Shown here piece by piece: positions 1 to 8,815 of a DNA stretch of 44,058 bases (position 1 is its first letter; the number at the start of each line of letters is the position of its first letter). The stretch covers positions 1 through 44,058 of the forward strand of contig CASFKY010000052.1 of the NCBI GenBank assembly GCA_949295465.1, given 5' to 3'. The notes beneath the pieces were generated by a model. It was not told where the DNA came from. It saw only the letters and a program-made list of their open reading frames with translations, and did not search any database. A program made the translations under genes and the position numbers. The stretch comes from an uncultured Oscillospiraceae bacterium. Lineage in GTDB: Bacteria > Bacillota > Clostridia > Oscillospirales > Ruminococcaceae.

Positions 1-15
1 AAACCGAACACCGAC

Positions 16-52
16 GGGCCGCGACGCTTTTGCAAAGCGTCGCGGCCCTTTT
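16..52 (+). terminator. Intrinsic terminator of an upstream plus-strand gene
   Basis: A perfect 15-bp inverted repeat (16-30 with 34-48) has a 3-nt loop and is followed by TTTT on the plus strand. It ends a gene that lies outside the window. The next promoter starts two bases after it. Confidence 0.85.
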
Positions 53-53
53 G

Positions 54-83
54 TTGACCTTCGGCCCTCTGCCACCGTATAAT
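54..83 (+). promoter_or_regulatory. Sigma-A promoter of the TSUP exporter
   Basis: TTGACC (54-59) and a perfect TATAAT (78-83) are separated by 18 bp. Transcription should start near 90, giving a leader of about 40 nt before the ATG at 128. Confidence 0.8.
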
Positions 84-127
84 GAGAGAAAAGGGGGCCC
101 TTACCCCACGGAAAGGCGGTGCCCGGG

Positions 128-895
128 ATGGATTATCTCTCTTCGCTCTGGTGGCTCTGCCCCGGCCTGTTTGCTGCCGGCCTGGTGGATGCCATTGCCG
201 GCGGCGGCGGGCTGATCTGCATGCCTCTCTACCTGATGACCGGGCTGCCGGTGCGCAGCGTGTACGGCTGCAACAAGTTTCAGTACCTGTCCGGCTGCGC
301 CGCCACCGCCTGGCGCTACGCCAAAGGAGGCTATCTGGACTGGCGCCCCGCCCTGCTGGGGGCGCTGGGGGCGGCCGCGGGCGGGCTGGCCGGCACCCGG
401 GTGGTCTACCTGCTCACCGAGGAGCAGATCCGCGCCATGCTGCTGGTGCTGCTGCCGGCGGCGGCGATTTTTTCTATTTTGGTAAAAAATGTCTGGACCC
501 ACACCTCCCTGCGCTGTGACCTGAGCCGGGGCCGCAACCGGGCCCTGCTGCTGGGCTGCGGGCTGGTGATCGGGCTGTACGACAGCATCGTGGGGCCGGC
601 GGGGGCCACCGTGAGCATGCTGCTGCTCTCCCACTTTCTCCACTATGACATCCGGGCCGCCAGCGCCAACACCCGGCTGGTTCTGATGGGCAGCACCCTC
701 ACGGCCTTCTGCATCTATCTCTTCAACGGGGCGATCGTCTGGCAGATCGCCATTCCCTGTGCCCTTTCCAACATTGCCGGGGGCTATGTGGGGGCCGGGC
801 TGGCCCTGAAAAAGGGCCCCGGCTTTGTGCAGTTTGTGGCCATTGGGGTGGTGCTGGCCTATGTGGCCAAAACCCTGGCCGAGCGATGGCTCTGA
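128..895 (+). CDS. TSUP (TauE/SafE) family membrane exporter
   Basis: An integral membrane protein of 255 residues from the TauE/SafE (TSUP) family, whose members move small anions such as sulfite, sulfoacetate or other organosulfur compounds across the inner membrane. The N-terminal signature GLVDAIAGGGGLICMPL and the second-half repeat beginning GLYDSIVGPAGATVSMLLL are the two pseudo-symmetric family motifs, and about eight hydrophobic segments can be seen. I start it at ATG 128 because AAGGCGG sits about nine bases upstream; an in-frame GTG at 119 has no proper ribosome site. It is a single-gene unit with its own promoter and a terminator shared with the convergent reductase gene. The substrate cannot be read from the sequence. 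Confidence 0.88.
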   Translation: MDYLSSLWWLCPGLFAAGLVDAIAGGGGLICMPLYLMTGLPVRSVYGCNKFQYLSGCAATAWRYAKGGYLDWRPALLGALGAAAGGLAGTRVVYLLTEEQIRAMLLVLLPAAAIFSILVKNVWTHTSLRCDLSRGRNRALLLGCGLVIGLYDSIVGPAGATVSMLLLSHFLHYDIRAASANTRLVLMGSTLTAFCIYLFNGAIVWQIAIPCALSNIAGGYVGAGLALKKGPGFVQFVAIGVVLAYVAKTLAERWL

Positions 896-906
896 GTCTT
901 GCAAGC

Positions 907-940
907 AAAAAGCGCGCGGGAAAATCCCGCGCGCTTTTTT
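907..940. terminator. Bidirectional terminator between convergent genes
   Basis: A GC-rich 14-bp stem (about 908-921 with 925-938) is flanked by A-runs and T-runs on both sides, so it can stop transcription from either direction. The TAA stop of the minus-strand gene (939-941) lies in its distal T-run. The stem has the same AAAAAGCGCGC-GGAAAA style as the hairpins at 15585 and 17159. Confidence 0.9.
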
Positions 941-1568
941 ACAGGCTTTTGGAGCCATGCCTCTTTCGGACTTTCTCCGCCAGCAACAGGGTATCGGCCA
1001 AGCGATTGCCCGCCCGCCGGGCCCTTTCCAGCTGTTCCTCGTCCTTCTGGGCTTCACCCCGGGCAAAAAGCCTCAGGGCCTTGACGCTGTCCACCACCCG
1101 GTAGCCCACGGCCTGGAGGGTGCGGTCCATGGCAATGGAGGTGTACCCCATATCCGCCTCGTCCCGCTGCTCGCAGACGGCCACCGTGACGGCGTATTTC
1201 AGCCCGAACACCTCGTTGGGAGAAAGCCAGACCGACCGATCCTTTTCATCAAAAGCCTCGTAGACATAGAGCCGGTCCAGGAAAAGCTTGGTCAGCCCGG
1301 TGACCTGATAAAAATAGGTGGGCGAGCCCAGCACCAGACCGTCGGCCTCCTCCAGCTTTTGGCAGAGGGGCTGCATATCGTCCTGCAATACGCATCGAAA
1401 GGTTTCGGCGCACTGGTTGCAGCCCAGGCATTCCCCGATCTGAAGCCCGCCCAGGCTCACCAGTTCCGTATCGCAGCCCCGGGCCGCCGCACTTTCCAAT
1501 ACAGCCCGGACAAGGGTCTCGGTGTTGCCGCCCCGCCGGGGGCTGCCGGAAATGCCCAAAATTTTCAT
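939..1568 (-). CDS. Flavodoxin-fold NAD(P)H-dependent FMN reductase-like protein
   Basis: A cytoplasmic flavodoxin-fold protein of 209 residues. It opens with the FMN phosphate-binding loop GISGSPRRGGNTETL, followed by a CLGCNQC cysteine motif near residue 55 and the GSPTYFYQVTGLTK segment typical of the NADPH-dependent FMN reductase / iron-sulfur flavoprotein group. The start is ATG 1568, with GGGGAGAG about eight bases upstream; a longer frame to 1616 would overlap nspC. It is the last gene of the polyamine operon, only 19 bp after nspC, and ends inside the shared terminator. Only one cysteine pair plus a further cysteine are visible, so a full Fe-S cluster is uncertain. Its link to polyamine metabolism rests on position only; the electron acceptor is unknown. 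Confidence 0.8.
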   Translation of the reverse strand: MKILGISGSPRRGGNTETLVRAVLESAAARGCDTELVSLGGLQIGECLGCNQCAETFRCVLQDDMQPLCQKLEEADGLVLGSPTYFYQVTGLTKLFLDRLYVYEAFDEKDRSVWLSPNEVFGLKYAVTVAVCEQRDEADMGYTSIAMDRTLQAVGYRVVDSVKALRLFARGEAQKDEEQLERARRAGNRLADTLLLAEKVRKRHGSKSL

Positions 1569-1587
1569 AGCCACACTCTCCCCGGCT

Positions 1588-2742
1588 TTAGCCCAGCCGG
1601 CTCTTGAAGTCCTCATAGCCGAAGGTCTTCAGCACCTGACAATCCCCGTTTTCTTTCTGCACCGCAATGGCGGGCAGGGGCATGCCGTTGAAGGTGTTGG
1701 TCTTGACCATGGTGTAGATGGCCATATCCTCAAATTCCAACAGATCTCCGATCCCGGGACAGGCCTCAAAGCTGTACTCCCCGATCACGTCCCCCGCCAG
1801 ACAGGTGGGGCCGCCCAGCCGGCAGGTCACCGCCTTTTCGCCCGGCAGGCCGCTGCCCGCCAGGGGCGGGCGGTAGGGCATTTCCAGCACATCCGGCATG
1901 TGGCAGGCGGCGCTGGCGTCCAGGATCAGCCGCACCGGCTCCCCTTCGTCCATGCGGGGCAGCACGTCCAGCACCCGGGTGAGCAGGTTGCCCCCGTTGA
2001 GGGCTACCGCCTCCCCCGGCTCCAGATAGACCAGCAGGCCGTACTGTTCGGTGAGGTGGCGGATACACTTTTCCAGCCGGGGCAGGTCGTACCCGGGCCG
2101 GGTGATGTGATGGCCGCCTCCCAGGTTCAGCCACTTCATCCGCCCAAAGAATTCCCCGAACTTTTCCTCTGCGGCCCGCAGGGTGGTCTCCAGGGCATCG
2201 CTGTCCTGCTCGCAGAGGGTGTGGAAGTGGAGCCCGTCCAGCAGCCCCAGCAGCTCCGGGGTCATGGCCGCGTCCCACTCGGCCCGGCGCACCCCCAGCC
2301 GGCTGCCAGGGGCGCAGGGGTCATAGATGGCGTGGCCCTCCTGGGTGGAGCACTCCGGGTTGAGACGAAGCCCCACCTGGCAGCCCGCCGCCTTGGCGGC
2401 CGGGCCAAAGCGGGCCAGCTGGCCGATGCTGTTGAAGAGGATGTGGTCGGCGTACCGGGTGAGCTCTTTGAACTCATCCGGCCGGTAGGCCGCCTCAAAG
2501 ACGTGCACCTCTTTGCCGGGCATCTCCTCGGCCCCCAGCCGCGCCTCATACAGACCGCTGGCCTCGGTGCCCGCCAGGTATCGGGACAACAGCGGATAAA
2601 ACCCGAAGCAGGAAAAGCATTTCTGGGCCAGCAGCACCCGGCAGCCGGTGCGCTGCTGGAGCCCTTGCAGGATCTCCCCGTTGCGGCGCAGGGCCGCTTC
2701 ATCGATGAGATAACAGGGGGTGGGCAGGTCTCGCTTATCCAT
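1588..2742 (-). CDS. nspC: Carboxynorspermidine/carboxyspermidine decarboxylase NspC
   Basis: A PLP-dependent decarboxylase of 384 residues with the alanine-racemase-type fold (group IV). It removes CO2 from carboxyspermidine or carboxynorspermidine to give the triamine, the second step of the aspartate-semialdehyde route. Visible marks are the PLP lysine K41 in LLAQKCFS, the glycine-rich WLNLGGGHH segment, LEPGEAVAL, and the C-terminal GGPTCLAGD motif carrying the active-site Cys and Asp. Length matches the family. It starts three bases after the stop of the dehydrogenase gene that makes its substrate, so the two are surely translated together. It sits in an operon that also holds speD and speE, a second way of adding an aminopropyl group. 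Confidence 0.93.
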   Translation of the reverse strand: MDKRDLPTPCYLIDEAALRRNGEILQGLQQRTGCRVLLAQKCFSCFGFYPLLSRYLAGTEASGLYEARLGAEEMPGKEVHVFEAAYRPDEFKELTRYADHILFNSIGQLARFGPAAKAAGCQVGLRLNPECSTQEGHAIYDPCAPGSRLGVRRAEWDAAMTPELLGLLDGLHFHTLCEQDSDALETTLRAAEEKFGEFFGRMKWLNLGGGHHITRPGYDLPRLEKCIRHLTEQYGLLVYLEPGEAVALNGGNLLTRVLDVLPRMDEGEPVRLILDASAACHMPDVLEMPYRPPLAGSGLPGEKAVTCRLGGPTCLAGDVIGEYSFEACPGIGDLLEFEDMAIYTMVKTNTFNGMPLPAIAVQKENGDCQVLKTFGYEDFKSRLG

Positions 2743-2745
2743 GGC

Positions 2746-4005
<1,260 letters not shown>

Positions 4006-4062
4006 CTTGTTGTTTCCTTTCTCTTGGGGCCTCAAAGGGCCGTTTTGGTTCGGGACATCCCC

Positions 4063-4917
4063 TCAGCCCTCCTGGGCTTTCAGGGCATTGAGCACATAGT
4101 TGGGCAGGGAAAACGCCCCCCGGTGCAGATCGGTATTGTAATATCGGGTTTGCAGCCCCCGCCAGTTCCAGCGTTCCTCGTCCAGATCCCGCACCGGGTG
4201 GTATTTCTTGCTGGCAAAGCCGAAAAGCCAGTGGCCGGAGGGATAGGTGGGGATGTGGGCCTGGTACACCTTGGCGATGGGGAAACTGCCCACGATCCGC
4301 TTGTGGGCCCGCTGCATGGCCCGCCGGTCCTCCTCATAGAAGGGGCTCTCGTGCTGGTTGATGAGGATGCCGTCCTCATGGAGGGCCTTGTTGCAGTTGC
4401 CGTAAAATTCCTTGGTGAACAGCCCCTCTCCCGGGCCGAAGGGGTCGGTGGAATCCACCACGATCAAGTCGTAGGCGTCCTCCTTGCCCCGCACAAACTT
4501 GAGGCCGTCCTCATAAAAGATGTGGAGCCGCTCGTCGTCCAGGCAGCAGGCGGTCTTTGGCAGAAAACGGCGGCTCACCTCCACCACCCGCTCGTCGATC
4601 TCCACCATGTCGATCCGCTCGATTTCCGGGTAGCGGCAGAGCTCCCGCACCGCGCCCCCGTCCCCCGCGCCGATGAGCAGCACCCGCCGCACATGGGGAT
4701 GCACCGCCATGGCCGGGTGGACAATCATCTCATGGTAGATGAACTCATCCTTTTCGGTGAGCATCATCAGCCCGTCCAGGGTGAGAAAGCGTCCGAATTC
4801 CTTGCTCTCAAACACGTCGATGCGCTGGAATTCGCTCTGCTCGGTGTACAGCTGTTTGTCCACCCGGATGGAAAAATCCACCCCTTCGCTGTGATGTTCG
4901 GTAAACCAGAGTTCCAT
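4063..4917 (-). CDS. speE: Polyamine aminopropyltransferase (spermidine synthase) SpeE
   Basis: A soluble aminopropyltransferase of 284 residues that moves the aminopropyl group from decarboxylated S-adenosylmethionine to an amine acceptor, normally putrescine giving spermidine. The N-terminal beta domain (MELWFTEHHSEGVDFSI) and the Rossmann domain with VLLIGAGDGGAVREL, MVEIDERVV and the catalytic LIVVDSTDPFGPGEGLF loop are all present. Start is ATG 4917, preceded by GGGAGAAGAA; this site overlaps the end of speA, whose stop is 11 bp upstream. A longer in-frame extension to 5097 overlaps speA and has no family counterpart. Some family members prefer agmatine or cadaverine; the acceptor cannot be settled by eye. 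Confidence 0.94.
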   Translation of the reverse strand: MELWFTEHHSEGVDFSIRVDKQLYTEQSEFQRIDVFESKEFGRFLTLDGLMMLTEKDEFIYHEMIVHPAMAVHPHVRRVLLIGAGDGGAVRELCRYPEIERIDMVEIDERVVEVSRRFLPKTACCLDDERLHIFYEDGLKFVRGKEDAYDLIVVDSTDPFGPGEGLFTKEFYGNCNKALHEDGILINQHESPFYEEDRRAMQRAHKRIVGSFPIAKVYQAHIPTYPSGHWLFGFASKKYHPVRDLDEERWNWRGLQTRYYNTDLHRGAFSLPNYVLNALKAQEG

Positions 4918-4928
4918 TTCTTCTCCCT

Positions 4929-6395
4929 TCACTCCTTCAGCGCGTTCAGCCGCCGGATCTCCAGATCCTCCGGGCCGGTCATGCTGCAGCCCTTGGCCTG
5001 GGCGTAGAGGATATAGTCGATGATCTCCTGGGTGACCAGCTCGCCGGGGGCCAGGATGGGAATACCCGGCGGGTAGCACATCACATATTCGGTGCACACC
5101 TTGCCCAGGGCCTCCTTGAGGGGCAGGCTCACCTTGGGGCCGTAGAAGGCCTTCTGGGGGCCGCAGACCACCGTGGGTTCGATGTACTCGCTCTTCATCA
5201 GGTCGGCCCCCGGCTTGCCGAACCGGCGGCGGATCTCGGCCAGTGCCCCCACCAGCCGCTCCACATCCCGCACCCGGTCGCCCACCGAGATGTAGGCCAG
5301 GATGTTGCCCAGGTCCCCGAATTCGGTCTGGATATCGTACTCGTCCCGCAGCAGATCGTACACCTCGATGCCCGCCAGCCCCACCGGCAGGGTGTTCACC
5401 AAAAGCTTGGTCTCGTCAAAGTCGTAGACGCTGTCCCCGTTGCGCAGCTCCCGCCCGTAGGCGTAGTAGCCGCCGATGTTGTTGATTTCGTCCCGGCCGT
5501 ACTGGGCCAGGTTGCGCACCTTTTCAAAGATCTCGTCCCCGTGCAAAGCCAGGTTGCGCCGGCTCAGATCCAGGCTGCTCATGAGCAGATAGCTGCCGCT
5601 GGTGGTCTGGGTCAGGTTGATGATCTGGCGCACATAGCCCTCGCTCACCCCGGGCCCCGAGAGGAGGATGCTGCTCTGGGTAAGGCTGCCGCCGCTCTTG
5701 TGCATGCTGACGGCGGCCATGTCCGCCCCGGCCTCCATGGCGCTGAGGGGGAGGTTCTTGTCAAAATAAAAGTGGGTGCCGTGGGCCTCATCGGCCAGCA
5801 CCAGCATCCCCTTCTGGTGGGCCATCTGCACGATGCTGCGCAGATCGCTGCAAATGCCGTAGTAGGTGGGGTTGTTCACCAGCACGGCCACCGCCGCCGG
5901 GTGGGCCTGGATGGCCGCCGCCACCGCCGCCCGGCGCATGCCCAGGCAGATGCCCAGGTCCTCGTCGGTCTCCGGGTTCACATACACCGGCACCGCCCCG
6001 CAGAGCATCACCGCGTTGAGGACGCTGCGGTGGACATTGCGGGGCAGGATGATCTCATCCCCCGGCTTGCAGGCGGTAAGCACCATGGCCTGGACGCTGC
6101 TGGTGGTGCCCCCCACCATAAAATAGGCGTGGGCCGCCCCAAAGGCCTCGGCGGCCAGCTCCTCGGCCTCCTTGATCACTGAGACCGGGTGGCAGAGGTT
6201 GTCCAGGCATTTCATGCTGTTCACGTCCACATCCATGCACTGCTGGCCCAGGAAGGCGGTGAGCTCCGGGTTGCCCCGGCCCCGCTTGTGGCCGGGCACG
6301 TCAAAGGGCACGATGCGTGCCTCCTTGAATTCCTTCAGCGCCTCGTAGAGGGGCGCGGCAGCCTGCCGGCTGTCGGGATCAAACAAAGGGCTCAA
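4929..6395 (-). CDS. speA: Orn/Lys/Arg decarboxylase, SpeA/YaaO type
   Basis: A PLP decarboxylase of 488 residues with the aspartate-aminotransferase fold, of the Gram-positive SpeA/YaaO group. [10 protein letters not shown] near the N-terminus, [11 protein letters not shown], and the PLP lysine in [13 protein letters not shown] are the diagnostic segments. In Bacillus this enzyme makes agmatine from arginine; relatives act on lysine or ornithine. It shares a 4-base ATGA overlap with speD, so translation is coupled. No agmatinase or agmatine deiminase gene lies in this operon, so either it is elsewhere or the enzyme makes a diamine directly. Substrate specificity is therefore open. Confidence 0.9.
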   Translation of the reverse strand: MSPLFDPDSRQAAAPLYEALKEFKEARIVPFDVPGHKRGRGNPELTAFLGQQCMDVDVNSMKCLDNLCHPVSVIKEAEELAAEAFGAAHAYFMVGGTTSSVQAMVLTACKPGDEIILPRNVHRSVLNAVMLCGAVPVYVNPETDEDLGICLGMRRAAVAAAIQAHPAAVAVLVNNPTYYGICSDLRSIVQMAHQKGMLVLADEAHGTHFYFDKNLPLSAMEAGADMAAVSMHKSGGSLTQSSILLSGPGVSEGYVRQIINLTQTTSGSYLLMSSLDLSRRNLALHGDEIFEKVRNLAQYGRDEINNIGGYYAYGRELRNGDSVYDFDETKLLVNTLPVGLAGIEVYDLLRDEYDIQTEFGDLGNILAYISVGDRVRDVERLVGALAEIRRRFGKPGADLMKSEYIEPTVVCGPQKAFYGPKVSLPLKEALGKVCTEYVMCYPPGIPILAPGELVTQEIIDYILYAQAKGCSMTGPEDLEIRRLNALKE

Positions 6396-7147
6396 TAGAT
6401 ATTCCTCCCGCTGAAGATCTCGATCATCTCCCGCCGCAGCGAGTCGGTGATGGCCAGCCGCTCGGCCGGCGGCAGCTCGTACACGTCGGTCTTGAACAGG
6501 TAGTTTTGCAGATCGATCTCCTTGATAAGCATTTTGGTGTGGAAGAGGTTGGCCTCATACACGTTGATGTCCACACTGTCGTACCGGCGCAGGGTGGCGT
6601 CGTCGATATAGTCCTGGATAGAGGTGATGCGGTGGTCGGTGAAGAGCTTGCGGCCGGTCACGTCCCGGGTAAAGCCCCGCACCCGGTAATCCATGGTGAT
6701 GATGTCGCTGTCAAAGCTGCCGATCAGATAGTCCAGGGTGGACAGGGGGGTGATGGCCCCGCAGGTGGCCACGTCGATATCCACCCGGAAGGTGGCCAGG
6801 CAGGTGTCGGGGTGGTACTCCGGGTAGGTGTGCACCGTCACATGGCTTTTGTCCAGATGGGCCACCACCGTGTCTCCCACCGGCACCATGCTGTCCTCGG
6901 CCACCAGCAGGGTGACGCTGGCGCCCTGGGGGTCATAGTCCTGCTTGGAGATGTTCAGCACCCGGGCGCCGATCATCTCGGTGACATGGGTGAGGATGTC
7001 GGTGAGCCGGTCGGAATTGTACTGCTCGTCGATGTAGGCGATATAGTCTTTCTGCTCCCGGGGGGTCTTGGCATAGCAGACATCGTAGATATTGAAGCTG
7101 AGGGCCTTGGTGAGGTTGTTGAAACCGTAGAGTTTCAGTTTTTCCAT
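6392..7147 (-). CDS. speD: S-adenosylmethionine decarboxylase proenzyme SpeD (class 1A)
   Basis: A proenzyme of 251 residues that cleaves itself to form a pyruvoyl cofactor and then decarboxylates S-adenosylmethionine, supplying the aminopropyl donor for SpeE. The cleavage site is [13 protein letters not shown]: the chain should break before Ser101, leaving it as the pyruvoyl group. The catalytic cysteine is in [19 protein letters not shown] (about C129). Length and sequence fit the long E. coli-type class 1A rather than the short Bacillus SpeH form. It is the first gene of the operon, preceded by a leader of about 420 nt with a structured RNA and a terminator-like hairpin; the next gene begins inside its stop codon. 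Confidence 0.95.
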   Translation of the reverse strand: MEKLKLYGFNNLTKALSFNIYDVCYAKTPREQKDYIAYIDEQYNSDRLTDILTHVTEMIGARVLNISKQDYDPQGASVTLLVAEDSMVPVGDTVVAHLDKSHVTVHTYPEYHPDTCLATFRVDIDVATCGAITPLSTLDYLIGSFDSDIITMDYRVRGFTRDVTGRKLFTDHRITSIQDYIDDATLRRYDSVDINVYEANLFHTKMLIKEIDLQNYLFKTDVYELPPAERLAITDSLRREMIEIFSGRNIY

Positions 7148-7183
7148 GGCAGTAATCCCCTATCCTGTTTGATGGGCCCCGGC

Positions 7184-7226
7184 AAAAAGAAAAGCGCGTG
7201 CGGGGCGATGAGCCTCACATGCGCTT
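7184..7226 (-). terminator. Terminator/attenuator-like hairpin before speD
   Basis: On the minus strand AAGCGC (7221-7226) pairs with GCGCTT (7192-7197), extended inward by an imperfect stem, and TTTTCTTTTT follows. The hairpin ends about 37 nt before the speD start, downstream of the folded leader RNA, so operon expression must read through it. The plus strand also carries a T-run, but no plus-strand gene leads into it. Confidence 0.6.
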
Positions 7227-7323
7227 GTGTTTTTTCATATTGCGGCCTCGGGGCCACCCGCCGGGCACAAATAGGGCGGGAAAGCAGAGACGCGCGGCAT
7301 AAGAAAAAGGGAATGGACAGGTT

Positions 7324-7544
7324 CGAGTCTATATAGCAAACGACTTACTTTTACTACTCTTATTGACCGTTTCACAAGTTTTGTGTGGGGCGCACACTGG
7401 TTATAAAGGAACCAACTTATAAAATTTGAGCTTTTAACTCAATCAATAAGGCAAACCAAGTTGCCAATCGGCTTTTGACCCGGCTGTCCGTATGGCCTTG
7501 ACTGCCCGAAAGCAGTGGTCAAAACATTTGCTGGGAAAGACTCG
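7324..7544 (-). ncRNA. Large structured leader RNA upstream of the polyamine operon
   Basis: About 220 nt with nested long-range pairing on the minus strand. P1 joins 7538-7544 to 7324-7330 (7 bp). P2 joins 7525-7532 to 7335-7342 (8 bp with one G-U). P3 joins 7517-7524 to 7473-7480 (8 bp) and encloses a small hairpin (7512-7516 with 7501-7505). Another long stem joins 7443-7450 to 7359-7366 (8 bp, with G-U extension). Several short hairpins fill the rest. The G-U pairs would be A-C mismatches on the other strand, which favours the minus strand, as does the promoter at 7576-7603. It could be a riboswitch-like leader or an independent non-coding RNA; I do not recognise the family with certainty. 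Confidence 0.6.
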
Positions 7545-7575
7545 TTGAGAACTCCCGTTTTCTTTCCTTAAATAA

Positions 7576-7603
7576 AGAATAGCAATTTTTTGAAAAAAGT
7601 CAA
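7576..7603 (-). promoter_or_regulatory. Promoter of the leader RNA / polyamine operon
   Basis: On the minus strand TTGACT (7598-7603) and TATTCT (7576-7581) are 16 bp apart in an AT-rich stretch. Transcription should begin near 7569, about 420 nt before the speD ATG, so the structured RNA lies wholly in the transcript. Confidence 0.65.
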
Positions 7604-7675
7604 TGAAATTTTCAGAATTTTTCCTTTTTATTACAGTTTATCCGCATTTCTTTTTCTTTGTGGAGCCCGGGCGGC

Positions 7676-8308
7676 TCACACCAGATTTTCCTCAGGCTGG
7701 CGCACCGCCGGGAAAGGCATATCCGGCAGGTCCGGCCGGAACTTTTCGGGCGCCACGCCGTACAACTCCACCTTCCAGCCGTTTTCCCGCCGCCGCAGCC
7801 GGCTGATGCCCCCGTTGGGGATGTCGTAGCCGCTGAGGGCCAGACGGTCATTGGTGATCAGAGAGAGGGTACAGCAGATGATGCTGCCGTGGGAGACCAC
7901 CAAAATATCCTGCTCGGGGTACTGCCCGGCGGCCCAGGCCAGGAAATCCTCCATCCGGCTGCCCGCCGAGAGCTTGGTCTCCTGGCCGCCGGTACCCCCG
8001 TGGGCGGCCAGATAGGCCTGTCCTTCGGGCAGGGTCATCCCCTCCAGGGCGCCGAAGCTGCGCTCGATGAGCCGCTCGTCGGTGACCACCTTTGCGCCGC
8101 CGGTATAGCCGGCAATGATCTGGGCGGTCTGCCGGGCCCGGTGCAGAGGGCTGGAAAACACCGCCGCAAAGGTGATGCCCTCCAGGGCCTTTCCGCTGGC
8201 CATGGCCTGGGCCCGGCCCCGCTCGTTCAGCGGGATGTCCCGCTGGCCCTGAAATCGCTTTTCAATATTCCAATTGGTCTCTCCGTGCCGGACCAGATAC
8301 ACAGCCAT
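7676..8308 (-). CDS. Histidine phosphatase family protein (phosphoglycerate mutase-like)
   Basis: A cytosolic protein of 210 residues from the histidine phosphatase superfamily. The phosphohistidine motif LVRHGETNWN is at residues 5-14, the second arginine lies in SSPLHRARQTA, the acid residue in ERSFGALEG, and the second histidine in LVVSHGSIICC, so all four catalytic positions are present. The family includes cofactor-dependent phosphoglycerate mutases and many broad-specificity phosphatases such as CobC-like and PhoE-like enzymes; a gpmI gene at 37125 makes a glycolytic role for this one less likely. ATG 8308 follows AAAGGAG by eight bases. It is a single-gene unit with its own promoter and no strong terminator of its own that I can see. 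Confidence 0.87.
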   Translation of the reverse strand: MAVYLVRHGETNWNIEKRFQGQRDIPLNERGRAQAMASGKALEGITFAAVFSSPLHRARQTAQIIAGYTGGAKVVTDERLIERSFGALEGMTLPEGQAYLAAHGGTGGQETKLSAGSRMEDFLAWAAGQYPEQDILVVSHGSIICCTLSLITNDRLALSGYDIPNGGISRLRRRENGWKVELYGVAPEKFRPDLPDMPFPAVRQPEENLV

Positions 8309-8377
8309 TTTTCCTTCTCCTTTGGGCGAGGTGCGCTTTTTTGGGGCCCCGGCCCGCCGTTTGGCCTGCCCCGTCCT

Positions 8378-8406
8378 ATCTTAGTACGGCGCACCGACCT
8401 TGTCAA
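8378..8406 (-). promoter_or_regulatory. Sigma-A promoter of the histidine phosphatase gene
   Basis: On the minus strand a perfect TTGACA (8401-8406) and TAAGAT (8378-8383) are 17 bp apart, about 70 bp before the start codon. Confidence 0.78.
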
Positions 8407-8518
8407 TCCGGCCCAAAATACAAAAAAACTTTTTATTTTCTCGCTTTTTCGACAAATAATTTAAAATTCATTTCCCTTTTATCCGCAAAAAAATATGGAT
8501 TTCCCTTCCTGATTGTGC

Positions 8519-8524
8519 TAAGAT
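8519..8524 (+). promoter_or_regulatory. Extended -10 element before the zinc-ribbon gene
   Basis: TGC precedes TAAGAT (8519-8524), an extended -10 form. The -35 region (around 8496-8501, TGGATT) is poor. It lies in a 150-bp AT-rich stretch and points at the small gene starting near 8560. Confidence 0.45.
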
Positions 8525-8559
8525 AATAGCATCATCCGCCAAGGAAAAGGAGGGCATGG

Positions 8560-8718
8560 ATTACGGTTTTTCAATGTCAAAAGTGCGGTTTCATCTTTGA
8601 GCGCCATTCTGAGCCTTCCGCCTGTCCCCAGTGCGGCGCCGAGTACATTCTGCCCCGGCCCGCTGCCTGCGCCGGGACGGCTCCTGCCGAGCCGCCGCCC
8701 TCCGCCCCCAAATCCTGA
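8560..8718 (+). CDS. Small zinc-ribbon protein with an ATT start or a frameshifted start
   Basis: A 52-codon frame carrying two CxxC knuckles, FQCQKCGFIFE and ACPQCGAEYIL, that is, a rubredoxin-like zinc ribbon, followed by a Pro/Ala-rich tail. No ATG, GTG or TTG opens this frame after the upstream in-frame stop. AGGAGGG (8548-8554) lies five bases before ATT at 8560, an ideal distance, whereas the out-of-frame ATG at 8556 is only one base from it and leads to a stop after 14 codons. Either ATT is used, giving MTVFQCQKC, or one T too many in the run at 8567-8571 broke an original MDYGFQCQKC start. It precedes a terminator shared with the convergent cca gene. Function unknown. Confidence 0.6.
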   Translation: MTVFQCQKCGFIFERHSEPSACPQCGAEYILPRPAACAGTAPAEPPPSAPKS

Positions 8719-8773
8719 GCAGGCGGGCTGCCCTCACAGGCAAAGCGGCATATCCATTTTCGGTTGCAAGTCC

Positions 8774-8815
8774 AAGAGCCCGGCCCCTTTACAGGGGGTC
8801 CGGGCTCTTCTTTTC
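8774..8815 (+). terminator. Terminator between the zinc-ribbon gene and cca
   Basis: A 10-bp stem (8774-8783 with 8800-8809), extended by C/G pairs around a short loop, is followed by a T-rich tail on the plus strand. The TAA stop of cca (8789-8791) lies in the loop, so the convergent genes share this structure. Confidence 0.8.

Noticed and set aside
7321-7331. GGTTCGAGTCT-like text resembling a tRNA T-arm on the plus strand
   Set aside because: The flanking bases do not form a 5-bp T-stem and no acceptor, D or anticodon arms are found. The same bases form the closing stem of the leader RNA on the minus strand.
7324-7544. Assignment of the leader RNA to 6S RNA, tmRNA, RNase P or a T-box
   Set aside because: It has multi-branch pairing rather than the single long 6S hairpin, no tRNA-like end, no RNase P core and no T-box antiterminator sequence that I can recognise. 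I keep it as an unnamed structured RNA.
8556-8600. ATG-led frame MDYGFSMSKVRFHL
   Set aside because: It is only 14 codons and its ATG is one base from the ribosome site. It makes sense only as a frameshifted start of the zinc-ribbon gene.
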